Shown: positions 1 through 12,263 of the stretch, one piece after another
Layout: every line of letters begins with the position of its first letter
Numbering within the stretch: position 1 is the stretch's first letter
NCBI GenBank assembly: GCA_905221605.1
Contig: CAJNDS010000524.1
Location: 124,001-188,000, forward strand
Direction: 5' to 3'
From: Symbiodinium natans
Taxonomy: Eukaryota; Sar; Dinophyceae; Suessiales; Symbiodiniaceae
DNA length: 64,000 bases
Notes under the pieces: model-generated
What the model was told of the DNA's origin: nothing
The model's database searches: none
The model's input: the letters and a program-made list of their open reading frames with translations, nothing else
Position numbers and translations under genes: made by a program

Positions 1-1900
1 AGCTACGTGGTCAGGACACTGTAGATGCTAAATGAGAACCACGGTTTCAGATCCCCACAAGCCCACAGCCACGTCGTTATGTCTGCTTCGAAGGGCTGAT
101 GCTCAATCCCGTACCTACTCTTGAGACGAGACGGGTAATCATGGGCATTGGACCGTCTAAATGTGAAAAAAGAAGCGTTGTCAACGTCATCTTGTAGAGA
201 TGAAAATCTATCGGAGTTTGCAAGCCCCAGCGCAAACATCATTTGCTCAACTTGCCAACCACCACGCATGCTTCTCACACCGAAACTGATGCTCTAAAGA
301 ATTTGTTATCATGGCACTGTACCGCTCTTAGATTAACCTCTGCTTTTTAGGTGCACAAACCGCCTGTCGTCGAATATCTTTGTGCTCGTCCTCGGGGGGT
401 GGCAACAACGGAGCGCTGCGCGGGTCGTAGTCGTCACCTGAGATGTGATTTCTTTGTTCCGGCTCATGGGTCTGACAGCAGGCAGAAGCACGAGAAACAC
501 AACTCAAAAACACATCAACACCCATCACCCACCAACACACAGCCCGAATTGCCACGCGGCTGTCTGGCTGGTAATCTCGCCAGATTCCTCGTCGGTCTTG
601 CTTGGGCGCCTGTGTGGGCACCGAGGGTCGCTCAGCCTGTGTCAGCAGGTTGGAACCCTTGGGACCGGAGCTGATCACACCCTCTGGTTCGTGCAGAGCA
701 AGTGCTGTCGCCGACATAAAAGAACTTCAGGCTTGGGTAACTGCCGCTTGCAATGTATCCAAGATCGCACTCAGAAACTGCCCCGGATGCCTTGATTCTG
801 TGGCTGCCCATGCACAAGGGCTTGCCACACTGAGACTGCGCCGGCGCCCACGGAAAACATTCCATAGCCATAGCTCAGAGATTGAGTGCTGGGAACACTG
901 GTCAGCTGTGATCCCTGGTTTGAACCTTCCAGGGTCAAGTTCAGCTCCGCATTGCAAGAAGAAGATTGCAACTGAAGGGCATACTCAACCAAGAGTCAGT
1001 CAAAGCGCCCCGGCATACACCCCAAGTGAGGCTCAATTTACCCCAACTGACCCCAAACTTTTTCGCTGAGCCCCCAAAACAGTCCCAAAAAGCAGCACAA
1101 CCGACTCTGTCCCGCATGCCACCCTACTTCCATGACACCAAGGGAAGGGCGAAAATGCAAGCGATGCCAGGAGAAGTGCAAGCCTCAGGCGAATGGATTG
1201 CTTTGCAACGACGAGAATATACGAGAATCAACCGACAGCTTCCAAAATGTCCGCCTCGCTCATTACAGCAGCCAAGAAGCACTCGAACGCCTGGCATCTT
1301 TCACTGACCAGCCGGCCAGCCTAGCAGAAGGTCGAGATGCTTACACGCGGAAGTACGGCCGGCAAGCATTCCACATCTTTCAACAATTTCTGGGACGCCC
1401 AAGTCTGAACTTTTGCCAAATCTTGAGTCTTGAGGTCCAGGCCGGAGAGTCTTGGAGAACAAAAGGTATCTAAGGGCGACATCCCAACCTGCTCGCAATC
1501 ATCCTTCCTTTGAAGCTGAATTGCCGCAGCGATCCGTAGCGGATTTGCAAGCCACAGCACAGCGAATTACTTCAACGCGTCGCATGAACATCTTCTTCTG
1601 GCACGAAGATGGGCGATTAGCAAGGTCTTGCCAGGAATCGACAAACTGCAGTGCACACGGCGCGCACACACACAGACGTTGCAGAAAAAGGGATCACACG
1701 AAAAGAGAGATTTCCACAATAAGCACATAGTGGCCAGTAGAAAACACGTTTGCACAGAAATTGGAAGGATGGCAGCCGCCCCGCCCCCCGTCCCCTCTCG
1801 GGGCTCCTTTTGCTTTTTGTCACTCGCTCTCGCTCGCGTCCGGGGGCTCCAAGGTGGCAGGCCGGGAGCCGCTGCCGAGGAGCCACTTCCTTGGGGGGAG
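1..1900. other. Stretch with no recognisable gene
   Basis: Only short, overlapping open frames are present on both strands, with no domain motif and no codon pattern that stands out. The part around 1740-1860 is GC-rich (runs of C near 1780). I see no RNA gene, transposon end or array here. Confidence 0.5.
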
Positions 1901-1907
1901 CAAAAGC

Positions 1908-2281
1908 TACTATTATTATTATTATGATTTTTATTATTCATATTACTGTTATGACTACTATAATTACTATTATTCCTATTGTTGAAAACATAAGGAGCTT
2001 CCAGAAAGTGCAGTTCAGAGCCGTGCCGCGAGAATTCTGCTACCGAAGCGCTGCTGAAGGCATCGAATGCTCTTGGAACAGCGCATAAAATGCATAAAGG
2101 GCGAGGCAGAGGGTGGATGGAGAACTACTCTTTGCTCAATCCGGAGCTTCGTTGAGACGAAGCCTCCCACCCCCGCAATGCACTACGTAGTAATTTGAAC
2201 AATAGTAAGAATAGTAATAATAGTAACAATAGTAACACTAGCAATAGTAGGAATAAAGTAATAGTAGTAGTAATAGTAAGG
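1908..2281. repeat. Degenerate inverted pair of AT-rich trinucleotide repeats
   Basis: 1908-1985 is built from ATT/ACT triplets, and 2199-2281 is built from AGT/AAT triplets, which is the reverse complement pattern. Both arms share the CTATTGTT / AACAATAG boundary on the side facing the spacer. About 210 bp of non-repetitive sequence lies between them, so the segment could fold into an imperfect stem of roughly 75-80 bp. The arms are degenerate, with many single-base interruptions, so this is an old array. Confidence 0.6.
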
Positions 2282-2282
2282 C

Positions 2283-3102
2283 CTGACTCAGGTAGAATTC
2301 TGCACGGCGCTGGGCAGCGGACAGCCGGCGCACGGCCTCTTCAGCGCTGCGTGCTCCCAGGGCCCAGTGGCCCAGGGCCGCCAGCAGTCCCGCCAGGGTC
2401 AGGGAGAAGAGGCCTCGGACTGGCAAAAACGCGAACCGCTGTGGTTCACAGCGTGCGCAGGCAAGCACAGCCTGAGCCTGTGGTGCAGCAAACTTCTTAC
2501 GCTTGCTGTCACCTTGGGGAAGAGCTTGTGAGGCAGTTGAATCACTGGCTTCATCTGACTCGCAGAAAAGGATTCTTAAATATTGAATTTCTGTTGAGGC
2601 TTCGAATCTGAGTTGCTCGTACGGTCTGAATCTAGAACCTCGAACTCCCCACCTGGAACAGCAAACAGGTAGACGATCTCGCCCTTCGTCAGGAAATCCA
2701 TTGCTCGCGGCGCCCTCGCAATTGGCGCAACGCCACCCGAGGTGGGAGGTGAAGGTGGGGTCACCGGCGGCACCTGCTGGAAAAAAGCAAGCTCTGATCG
2801 CAAACAATTATACAGAGGTGGCATCACTCACAAGGATACTTCTTAGCGCTCAAGAAAGCTTGGCAAGGCACCTCATGAAGAACCCGAGAAAGCTGGCGGG
2901 CTGTGCGGCGGTATGAGACCGCGCCCAATACCTTCTCTGCTCCAGAACCACAAGCAGCATTGACAACATTGATACCAGTAACAGTGGCAAGAGCTCGAGT
3001 TAGCGCAGGCCGAGCACTGTCCCAGCCATCACCGACACCAATACAGCCGCCGGAGCTGCTACAGCACCCAGAGGATTCGTCGCAGTGTTTCCAGTCTGGC
3101 AA
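2283..3102 (-). CDS. Possible unrecognised multi-exon gene fragment
   Basis: I do not recognise the product. On the minus strand three adjoining segments read as protein-like. One, near 2830-3080, encodes an alanine/valine-rich stretch containing TGINVVNAACGSG and an RRTARQLSRV motif. A second, near 2600-2720, contains FLTKGEIVYLFAVPGGEFEV. A third, near 2283-2560, contains an acidic serine-rich part, then a hydrophobic helix (GLFSLTLAGLLAALGHWALG), then a basic segment. The frames differ, so introns would be needed to join them, and I could not fix splice sites. A single-pass membrane protein is one possibility. Chance open frames in GC-rich DNA are the alternative. Confidence 0.25.
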
Positions 3103-3109
3103 GAGGACT

Positions 3110-4490
3110 GGTTATGTCTCGAAGCAGCATCACTACACTCTAGCTGTGCCGCCTGCTAGCATCACGGGTCACACGAGCTGCATGTACCGTATGTGTGTAG
3201 AGGTATTGGGTCCTACTCGCTGACAAGGAATGCTAGCTGGCTACTGACACTAAGCAGTCATACTGAGTCACACGAAGCACTGCCCACACTCTGACTTGGC
3301 CACCTGCGGTTGGATGGCAGCCCTAAGTCCATCATCCACCACCGTCAGCAAGTTCGTAATCCTGCGCAACTTTCACAGAATCGCTGACAGCGTTGTCAAC
3401 ATGTCCAAACATTCAATGCCCTGACCTTCTTCAGTGTGGTTTTTAAGGCGTTTGAAAATGGTTCAAGGATCAACAAGAGCTTCCCAGGGTATCCTGTCAG
3501 ACGCTGTCACCAGCCCCGGCCCTTCGCCAGGCATGGCCGGCAAGCTGGGAAGGAGTATCGGACTGCGTTTTGAGGGCTTACTCTCCATGCACCATGATGG
3601 TACGTCTCATCGACCGGGCCGCTCTAGCTTACAACAAGTATCAACAGGTCTAAGATCTCATGCATTCTCATGCCATGATGTCTGGAAGGGATTGCTTGAC
3701 GGCCGGATTCGCACCAGGCAGCTTCAGAGGTCTTCTGAAAGGCTTATATTTATGCGCCGCTAAGCTGTGATTTTTGACGCATTTTTCGCGTGGTGATGAT
3801 GTCCTCACAAGGTTGGCGGCAAGCGAAACTTGCCCCTGCTTGCATGCAACCTGACTGCCATAAACAAGTAACCGAAACTTGTTTGGCATGAGAAATGATG
3901 GTCACAGTTGGTGAGCGTAAATTGGACAGAGAAAGTTGTAACGACACGTAGACACACAAGCAACATCATGGCGAGAGCCGCGTGAAAGAGCCGGGTGGCA
4001 TCACATCCCTCCCAACACAACCTATGGCCACATGTGCCACATCGGCTTCGCTACCTATTCAGTACCTGGGGCTGATGGCATCGTCAACTCTGCTGGTGAT
4101 ACTCAGCAGCTGACTCACCATGTCCGGCACCACAATACACACAGAGGCACAATCGTTCCCAAAGTGAAGCAAAATCAAAGAACTCCAACACAGTATCATA
4201 AGGCATCAACAAGCCGAAGGAGAAACTGAAGGAGAAACTAAACTAGCCGAGTTTGTTTAAGCCAGCGCCTCAGGCATTTTCCAGCCAATCAGCTTCTCCA
4301 CCACTAACGTCCCGGGTCAGTCGCCTAGCGCTGAATTTCCAGTTGTCGACCTGTCCTCAGGCCCAGCTAGTCAGGCAGTCAGATGTTTCAATAGTCAAAT
4401 ACTTAGAGATACGGATTGCGGATAGCAGTACGGATAAGTATAGACAGAGGGGTATGGACGGAGGCAGAGAGAAACAGAGAGAGAGAGAGA
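3110..4490. other. Stretch with no recognisable gene
   Basis: Short overlapping frames only. No domain motif, RNA gene or array was seen before the GA-rich tract that begins near 4470. Confidence 0.45.
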
Positions 4491-4494
4491 GTGA

Positions 4495-4659
4495 GCGAGC
4501 GAAAGAGCGAAAGAGCGAAAGAGCGAAAGAGCGAAAGAGCGAAAGAGCGAAAGAGCGAAAGAGCGAAAGAGCGAAAGAGCGAAAGAGCGAAAGAGCGAAA
4601 GAGCGAAAGAGCGAAAGAGCGAAAGAGCGAAAGAGCGAAAGAGCGAAAGAGCGAAAGAG
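4495..4659 (+). repeat. GAAAGAGC octanucleotide microsatellite
   Basis: About 20 nearly perfect tandem copies of the 8-bp unit GAAAGAGC, flanked by plain GA dinucleotide runs (about 4470-4494 and 4660-4671). Because eight is not a multiple of three, every plus-strand frame reads an eight-residue Lys/Glu/Arg/Ser/Ala repeat without stops, and the minus strand reads a Leu/Ser/Phe/Arg/Ala repeat. The long frames over this region are therefore by-products of the repeat. Confidence 0.95.
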
Positions 4660-4699
4660 GGAGAGAGAGAGAAGCACGCTGGACATGTGCTGGAATCAT

Positions 4700-6330
4700 A
4701 CTGATAGCAACGGGTGAATCTGCAAGCCGTGTTTCTTTGCAAGTCGCAGCTTCTCAACTCAACAAGTGCTTGAGCCTGATTGCTGCTGCTTGCTGATCGA
4801 AAACCAAGAACAATGATGGGCTGCGTACCTTCGCAGCATGCTGAAGGCTAAACTCGGGCCAGGTCGTGCGTCAACAGGCAAAGATGATAACTTAGTGAAT
4901 TAATAAGGTTGAGTTCTCTTTACGTTATCTTATTATTACAGAGTGAATAATCTTTGGAAATCTAGAAATCCAATATCAAAGTTTCCTAAAGAAGAAGTAA
5001 ATAAGGGTGCCTTCTATTTGTGCGTCATTGCCCCCTTAATTGGCCTTAATTGCTCTTTTATTATTATCTGGAGCTCAAGATGGACGACGTGAAAGAACTC
5101 CACATTCGCCCATGCAACCAACACGCCTAATTAGTAAATCCAAGGTCAAGAGCACGCCAGTCATATGATTGTGTCACCGTGTGGCCAGTGAATAGGATGT
5201 GTTCGTACGTGGCCTATTATAATAACGTGAAGAGAGAAATGAATTAGTTGCAAAGTGAACGTAATAAACGTAATGAATGCACAGGCTGCGCAGTCCTTTG
5301 CTGAAGTTCATGCCCACGAAGCTGAAACATGGCTGGATAAATGACGATGATTTACCAAGTGTGTCTCTTGATATTTAGTTTAGATGCGCCATTAAACGTA
5401 CGAGCTACGTAGGCATGCAGACGATGTTGTAGTTGTGTCTGCATGAACATGCTTTCTTATGAAGCCGAAGCAGCTTGTCACACCCATGGCCAGCCAACCC
5501 TGGAGGTCACCTTGTTGTCTTAAGGTGTCTTCAACACGCTCCTACTTTTGCCACTTTCGAAGGCTCGCATACTCATAACATCCCAAGTCTGTACACTGTA
5601 CACGCTCTGAGGACGAAGGAAAGTAGTGCAGTCTGACCGTAGCTTGTCGAGGAAGACAACAATCCGTCGCTCTCCCGCAACTCCCCTTCTCCATTTCAGG
5701 CGTCTCAAAAAAGAAAACAACCACAAGGGCTGAGGAGCATCTCGCTATTCACGCTCCGGGCGGAACATGTCGGCAACAGTTTCAAACGCCTCTGTGATGC
5801 TGCATACCATACCATACTACTTACTACGAGCATCGCCTGGAACAACACAATCTGGTGAAGGGCACTGCATGGATTTGCCATCTAGCGGTATGGATGTGCA
5901 GGACCAAACGCACGTCAACGTCACGCGTGTTTTCTTAATGCTACATCGTTTGAATTTGGCAAGGGTCCAGTACCCATGCTGTTTCAGTTTTCCAGGCGTT
6001 CTTCCGTCTTCGACATCTCACGTTAGCATTGGACTTGGTTTTGTCCAGTACTTGTGCTGGTGTACACGCCTTCCACATTCTGTTAACCTTCCAACTTCTG
6101 CTCACCAAACGTTCTTGAATTTGCATGTTCACATGTCCAGTACTGTGCTTGTGTTCATGTCTGCCATTTGCTGCGGCTTTGGGCATCATTTGCGGGTCGG
6201 CTTAAGTCACATCATCAAGCTCCCTGTGATCCGCATTCCTTCATGCCAGAAGTCACATCACATGCACGTGGTATCACATCATGACACTGAACTCGCTTGC
6301 CAAGCCCGAATGACTCAATTAATATGTCCA
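4700..6330. other. AT-richer stretch with no recognisable gene
   Basis: 4880-5420 is AT-rich with frequent stops in all frames. A plus-strand frame at 5767-6384 is open, but it ends in a serine run supplied by the TCA microsatellite and shows no motif. Three loosely similar segments that begin GTCCAGTAC (about 5965, 6046 and 6134) hint at a decayed tandem repeat. Confidence 0.45.
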
Positions 6331-6334
6331 AACA

Positions 6335-6369
<35 letters not shown>
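6335..6369 (+). repeat. CAT/TCA trinucleotide microsatellite
   Basis: About 11 uninterrupted copies of CAT on the plus strand. Confidence 0.95.
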
Positions 6370-6373
<4 letters not shown>

Positions 6374-6793
6374 CAGCCTTTTGATTGAGTATCAGCATAG
6401 GTACCGAAGTAAACCGTCTCAGAAGTGGCGTGATGCTCAAACCGCACCACCAACACCCTGAACGTAAACGCCAGGTACCAGACAAGTAGTCAAAATTCCA
6501 ATACGTGCAACGCCCAAAAGAAAACATCTGCAGGTAGGCACAGCAGGGATTATGAGGTTCGACCCACACCGGGGCAAGGAAGAGGCCGATAACATTCGAT
6601 GATGCGGCCTTGCTTTTTGTTGCCTGTTTCCTAAGCTCAACCTTATTCATTCTCACTCGTTCTCATACATTCATGTCCCGCAGAGCTTTGGAATCTCATG
6701 GAGTGCACCTGGCAGCCACGAATCTGTAAGTACAGCGCGCCCAAGCTGTCCGGCTGCTGACTCGTGGTATGAGAAGGGCCTTGCCAAGAAGAC

Positions 6794-7366
6794 TCAAAAG
6801 CGGGGGTCGCCTCGGAGGCATTCGGCACACTTGCTTCCTGACAAGAAGGCCACCAAAAGTCGAGCAGAGCTGGCAACTACACATCTCAAGGATGCTACCG
6901 GACGCTGGAATCCATCGGGCGTGGCTGGGAATGCACCGTAGGAAAACCAGCACTGATACTGCGCCGCTTCCATTTGCAGCTCACCAAAGCCACGAGGTAC
7001 TGGTGCTGTTGGACGCCACCGCTGTACAAGAAGCGCAAGGTCACAACACTCTGCATTGTGCTTTCCCAGTTTCGGTGCGATTGGAACGAAACAACAGTCG
7101 AGCACACGCCTCATGTCGCTGAATGGGTCGGCTGGAACAGGAGTTGCATCTGTGATTCCTACCAAAGTAAACTGCTCACCCGGGCGTAGCTGTGTATGAG
7201 GAGCGTGTCTTCCGATTTGCAGGACCAGCACTGGATCAAAACGAGAGCCCGCTGCGCGGAGCCCGCTCAACGAAGCTCGCATCTGGGCACCTTCTCCAGG
7301 CCTCCAGCCTTCTGGGCTCTCCGCTACTGGAGCATGGCCCTGAACTGAGCTGTTTCCAAGGATCAA
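6794..7366 (-). CDS. Possible unrecognised exon
   Basis: This is a 190-codon open frame on the minus strand. It is the longest motif-free frame in the first 14 kb outside repeats. The central part reads as ordinary protein, including RPGEQFTLVGITDATPVP followed by a cysteine-containing segment, while both ends look like read-through. No family is recognised. Homology with other dinoflagellate proteins would be needed to accept it. Confidence 0.25.
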   Translation of the reverse strand: MILGNSSVQGHAPVAESPEGWRPGEGAQMRASLSGLRAAGSRFDPVLVLQIGRHAPHTQLRPGEQFTLVGITDATPVPADPFSDMRRVLDCCFVPIAPKLGKHNAECCDLALLVQRWRPTAPVPRGFGELQMEAAQYQCWFSYGAFPATPDGFQRPVASLRCVVASSARLLVAFLSGSKCAECLRGDPRF

Positions 7367-7816
7367 GGGCTCTCTGTGAGGGATCAGGTAAGGGTTCTAA
7401 GTGTGAAAAAAAAGAAGAAGGCGCGGCGGGACTCCACTCTGAAGGAGCGAAGGAGAGCAGAAGAAGAACAGGACACCCTGCCGAAGCAACACCGACAAAA
7501 CTGTGCTCTCTGGTGAACAGCAGCCAACAAAGCCAGTGAAGCTAACAAAGCCAACAAAGTTCAAACCGTGCGCACAAGGGGTTGGGACGCGGCCAGCACT
7601 TTGAGATGTCTTGTGCTGCAGTTGAGGTACAGGATAGTACTATTGCAGAACCAGCTCGTCAATATGCGCAACGCACGTTCACGTGTAACCTTTGCAATGG
7701 TCGACCAACACATGCCTCTGATGAGACGGGCGGGAGATCTTCTTCTCCAGAAGCACTGCCCATCACCATAGAGAAACGTGTTAAGACGTAGGCCAATGAC
7801 TTCACAACGGCCTCGG

Positions 7817-7880
7817 GTCTCTACATTCTACACGTGGCCTCTCACAGGCGCGTCTGGGCCTGTGAGGGCCACGTAGAGAC
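7817..7880. other. Long hairpin (inverted repeat)
   Basis: The segment folds on itself. An outer stem, GTCTCTA with TAGAGAC, is followed on the 5' side by a small bulge. An inner stem then pairs CGTGGCC and CTCACAGGC with GCCTGTGAG and GGCCACG, closing over a loop of about 8 nt (GCGTCTGG). About 23 base pairs are formed in total. It lies in otherwise featureless DNA. It could be the remnant of a small inverted-repeat transposon, a transcribed structured RNA, or a chance palindrome. The pairing itself is certain, and the function is unknown. Confidence 0.75.
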
Positions 7881-7899
7881 TTCTAGCAGAACTCCTGCT

Positions 7900-10800
7900 A
7901 ACACCATTATGTTACAGGAGCCTGCAGATGGTCACAGGGGATATTGCCATTGCGCACTGAGCACGGAATGGCCAAGAAACCCTGCGCCTGCTGCAAACAC
8001 AAATGGGACACGTTGCACACCATGTGAAGACTGTCCATACATTCGAATCTACCGATGCTATCTGAAGCTGATCTGCCCTGAACTAAACATTGTAGAAGCG
8101 GCGTGGGTAAGAAAAATGTAAGCCAAACGCGAGCAGACGTGGGTTACTGTGGATTCTTGATGATGTTGCTTTCGTTACGGTATCCACCGAGCTTGGTGCG
8201 CGGAAACTAAGAGAATCCACACGGAGCTTCCTCGCCAAGTGCCAATATAAAGGGTTCTTGGCCCATCTGAAAGATGTTTAGCTGGGATTTGTTATTTATT
8301 GAGGCTGTGGATGATCAGGAAGCTTGTTCCTGGTCTTTGATGTCTGTTTGCTCGATGTGCTTATTAGCCTCGTACTTTCGTTGCTAAGAACAAACGAAGC
8401 GAGCGAGAACCATACACGAAAGTCCATGCACTTGGCAACCAATTAACAAACCCATTGACGATCTGTTTTTTGAGCAATTTCATTGTAGCAGCTTGCAGCG
8501 TGCTGACTTCAAGAGAAACTGCAGGGGTGAGTATGAATTAAGCTCTCGGTCCTTGTGGCTGCTTGAGCAAGAGTGCTTGTACTGCTTAACGCTAAAACAT
8601 TCTAAAACCAGAGCATGTATTGCTCGATGTATGAGCAACATAAACACATGATTTGCACAAGCACGTTTGCTTTGAGCATCCGTCACCAAGGCAAGGCAAT
8701 GCAAACTCTTTGCTAATGTCGTCGGCTGTTGCCAGCTGCCATGCTAAAGCCCGACTGCTATGGATCAGCAAACAAGATCCCTTGGCAACCGTGGTTTTGT
8801 TGCCTCGCGTCGGGCGTTTTCAGCGTTCAGGGGCTCGGGGTAGAGGGGGCGTTTGAAGAGAGGAAAGCAACCCACATCCCGGGACTCTGACCCTACCGTA
8901 CACAACCATGAGCCCCCACCGACCCCGCGCCCACAACCAGCATCCCTAAATCCCAACACCCTAAAGACGCAAAACATTCAAATCCCGAAAGTTCTAAATC
9001 CTGCAAACCCTGACCCGACCACTGCCCAGAGCAGGAAGGAGAGGCAACAACATGACACAAAACGCCACTAGATGCCCACCAGAATAATATGTCCCAAAGA
9101 CGTTGCTCGCGTTGCAAGGTCGGGCTCCCGCATCACAGCGGTCAGTAGCCAAGCCGCGGAAAGTGGCAACTGCAAACCCCAAGCCTTTGCCAAAACCAAC
9201 TCCCAAGCTGACAGCCTCGAACCTCGCTACAAGCATGACCCAACCAAACCATCCAAACCATAAAGCTTGTAAAGCTGCAGCCAAAATGTCACCCATCACG
9301 GGTCAATGGAAAATGTCGGAAGCTGCCCCACAGCTGTGCCGGAACCGCCCACCTCAGGCGTCAGAGACGTGGCCAGCGTGTTCGACACACAATTTGGTTG
9401 TTCGTTTTCCGTGAGGTTTCAGCCTGCAAGACATCCAACAATCAGTTCGTGTGCTTCTATACAGAACAGCAAATGCAACCCTGCAACCTAAAAGACGACC
9501 ATATCCTCACTGAGCTCCCTGCCTCAGTACAGACTGAGACGCCCCAACAGAGTAGTAGAAGCTGCCTTCCGTCGTGATTGGCAGAAGTGTTACAAATTGA
9601 TCTAGTGTAATAGTTGGCTTCTGGCCATGCCGGCATGTTGAGATCAGCATCCGCTAAGGTCGCATGTACTGTCCAAGCACAAACTCATTCAACATTCTTG
9701 TGGGGATTCTGCAATTAGGGGTACCTTGTTGGGGTCCTTATTTTCAGGGCATCCGACTAATTAGGGTCTATGTTCGGGATGCCTTATTTTCCTGAAACCC
9801 CATGTGTGCCGGTGCCTTCTCACGAGCAGGCTTCGCAGACCTTGCTCTGAGCTTGGACGCCTCAGAGCAGTTTGTTGCAACATGCGACTTGGACCTCTCA
9901 CCGAAGCATGGCAAGTATGGACTACTGACAACCTTCTTATACATGTGTGCAGGAACCTTCCGCTCAGGAATGGGAACTGCTCCTGGAGGAAGCTGGATGC
10001 GAGGCCCTCGAGGCACCTGACAAAGGCCATTCAAACTCAATTAACGGCTTGGAGTGTGTTCACACGGTCCGCGATGGTCCGTCACAACGGTGTCACCGGA
10101 GACAGAGGCCAACAGAGGCCAACCTCGGGCTTGGTGCACCGGACCGGCGCAGCCCAGCATTTTGGAACCTTGGCTCGTCAGGCTTGGTGTCGCCGATGCT
10201 ACCGGCGTGACAATGCTGTCTTGGCCCTCGGCCTCGGGGAAAGGTGGCGTAGGCACTTCCCTAACTTGCGGCGCCGCACCTGCTGCAAACTTCTCAAAAC
10301 CTCTAGCGAAATCACACATCCAAAACATCTTCGTGGGCTTGTCAAGGAAAGGACTAAGCCAAATCACCAAGTCGTGCGACCCCCGCCTAGGCTTGCCAAG
10401 GGCGACGACTGTGGGGACACGGCAAAGAAGCCTCCTCGATTAACCTCACCGACGGACAGTACTGCAACCGAGCTTCCAAAAAGTGAAAGGATGCCACCGA
10501 ATGAATGTCAGCAAAAACAGGAGGTGTGCATGTAGATAACAAGCACACACAGACAACTCGCGAATCCCACCTAGCCACTTGTTCAAACACCATGCAGCCA
10601 CGGAGGTCCGTATTTCACAGCCAAGTACTTCTTAGACTTCAAAGAAGTGAACTTGAAAAGAAGCCTGCTGGCACTTGCAGAAAAGAACTTTGCAGGGCGG
10701 GGATCAACTGAGGCATCCCCTGTTTTGCTATTTGCCTACATATTCCTGATCCCACGATTCTTCACTTCGCCGAAACGTGCTGTGTGTCATTGACCTCATG

Positions 10801-12200
10801 TCCTGGCAGCCCGTAGATGGCCCCGCTGACAACAAATTGTAAGGCGCTGGCCCCCGAGTCCTTTGGCACCTCCGTATCTATACACGTGCACGACCTCACA
10901 TCCACTGAAAGTCCGACGCTGCTCTTTTGAAAACTGGCTTGCTTCAGCAGGCAAATTTCAACAAGCACTGCAGCTCACTGTAACCGTCGCCCCACGACCT
11001 GTCGGTCAGTGATCTAAAGCACACACACACAAACTAGGTGTAACAGAACCTCCAAGATTGAAAGCTTAACGAACCAGACATGTGCCCCGCCGCAAATGCA
11101 GCCGAAGCACGCGCCCGTTGCCCCGACGACCGAGGAGAGACTTAGCGGCAACACATGCATCAAGCAGTCATGTTCATGTGCATCTTGCTCGCTCCATGAT
11201 CTTGCACGAGAACTCAAAGCACAGCTCAATGTCACAATGGCCGGCATGGCCAGTCTTGTACCCACCAACACTTCGATGGTTCGAGATCTTGTTCAAAACC
11301 AGAACATTCAAATCATCAACAACAACAGCAGCACCGCGTAAGTGTCTCGCAACTCCACGGTCTGGAGCACAAACGTGACCTCGGAAAGCGTGGCTTCAAC
11401 AAAAAGCATGACACACATCCTGGACGGGACATCCCAAGTGTCGTGTAGACGAAAAAACTGTGCAACACCGGGACTGTTGGTCCTGAGGATGCCACAGATT
11501 GTCCATCCATGCTTGCTCGACAATCAAACTCACAAGGCGAGCTGTCGAGGCTGCGAGCACAGCCCAAACCAGCAAGGGCAGGTATGCTGCATGGATCTTT
11601 TCAATGCCAATGAGATGCAGCACTTCGATCGTATGTAGTTGCAAGAGATATGTTTCGCAATTATCGCGAAACCATTTTCTGCGGGTACAGCAAGTCGGAC
11701 CCGGAACAGGTTGCACTGGTATATGCCAATGCCAAGGCGCAACACGATTCTAAACAACTCTTCTCCGATCCGCCCTGGTTTTTCGTGGCCGGGGAATTCT
11801 TGCAGCTGTGCGATCACTAACTTGATAGAAAGCAAGATTTTTTCTATTCCTCCAACCAGGTGCCTTGTTTCAAGAAGAAAACCAAACAACACACGTTTGG
11901 GCAGCAGATTCAAATCCGATTTGACGCAGCTTAAAGTTATTCAGCTGCCTCCTCTTGGTTCACGATGCAAGTTTTTGCTATTTTCCGCTGGAACACTCCT
12001 CACTTTCTTCAACAAATAAGAATCGTGGTCCAACCATCAGCCCCATAAAGAACAAAACAACACATGCAAGACGTGCCCAGGTTTGAGCTAAGTTGAATCC
12101 AATGACACGCCACGGGCCCGCAGGCCCAAGAACTGACGGGCCCACAGGCTCACGAGCCAATAAGCTTCTTACTAATCAGAACTTTCACTTCAATTGCACA
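7900..12200. other. Stretch with only weak exon-like segments
   Basis: No gene is recognised. Two segments read somewhat like protein. One is minus strand 10041-10370, containing FLDKPTKMFWMCDFARGF followed by a proline-rich part. The other is plus strand 11096-11341, containing DLARELKAQLNVTMAGMASL and a terminal Asn/Ser run. 8880-9260 is rich in CCTAAA/CCCAA-type words. No array or RNA gene was seen. Confidence 0.35.
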
Positions 12201-12263
12201 AAGTTTCTTGTACACTTCTTCGTGATATGAAAGCAAACGGAACTAAGATCAACAAGTGCGGAT

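Noticed and set aside
4253-4796. Frames with Lys-Ser-Glu-Arg-Ala-Lys repeats
   Set aside because: Produced by the GAAAGAGC octanucleotide array, which is open in every plus frame.
5767-6384. A 205-codon frame ending in poly-Ser
   Set aside because: The end is the TCA microsatellite and the rest has no domain or coding signature.
9804-10535. A 243-codon plus-strand frame
   Set aside because: Arg/Cys-rich read-through with no motif. The opposite strand looks somewhat more protein-like at 10041-10370.
11530-11913. A 127-codon minus-strand frame rich in Ile and Leu
   Set aside because: AT-leaning DNA can give this by chance. There is no motif and no neighbouring exon to join.
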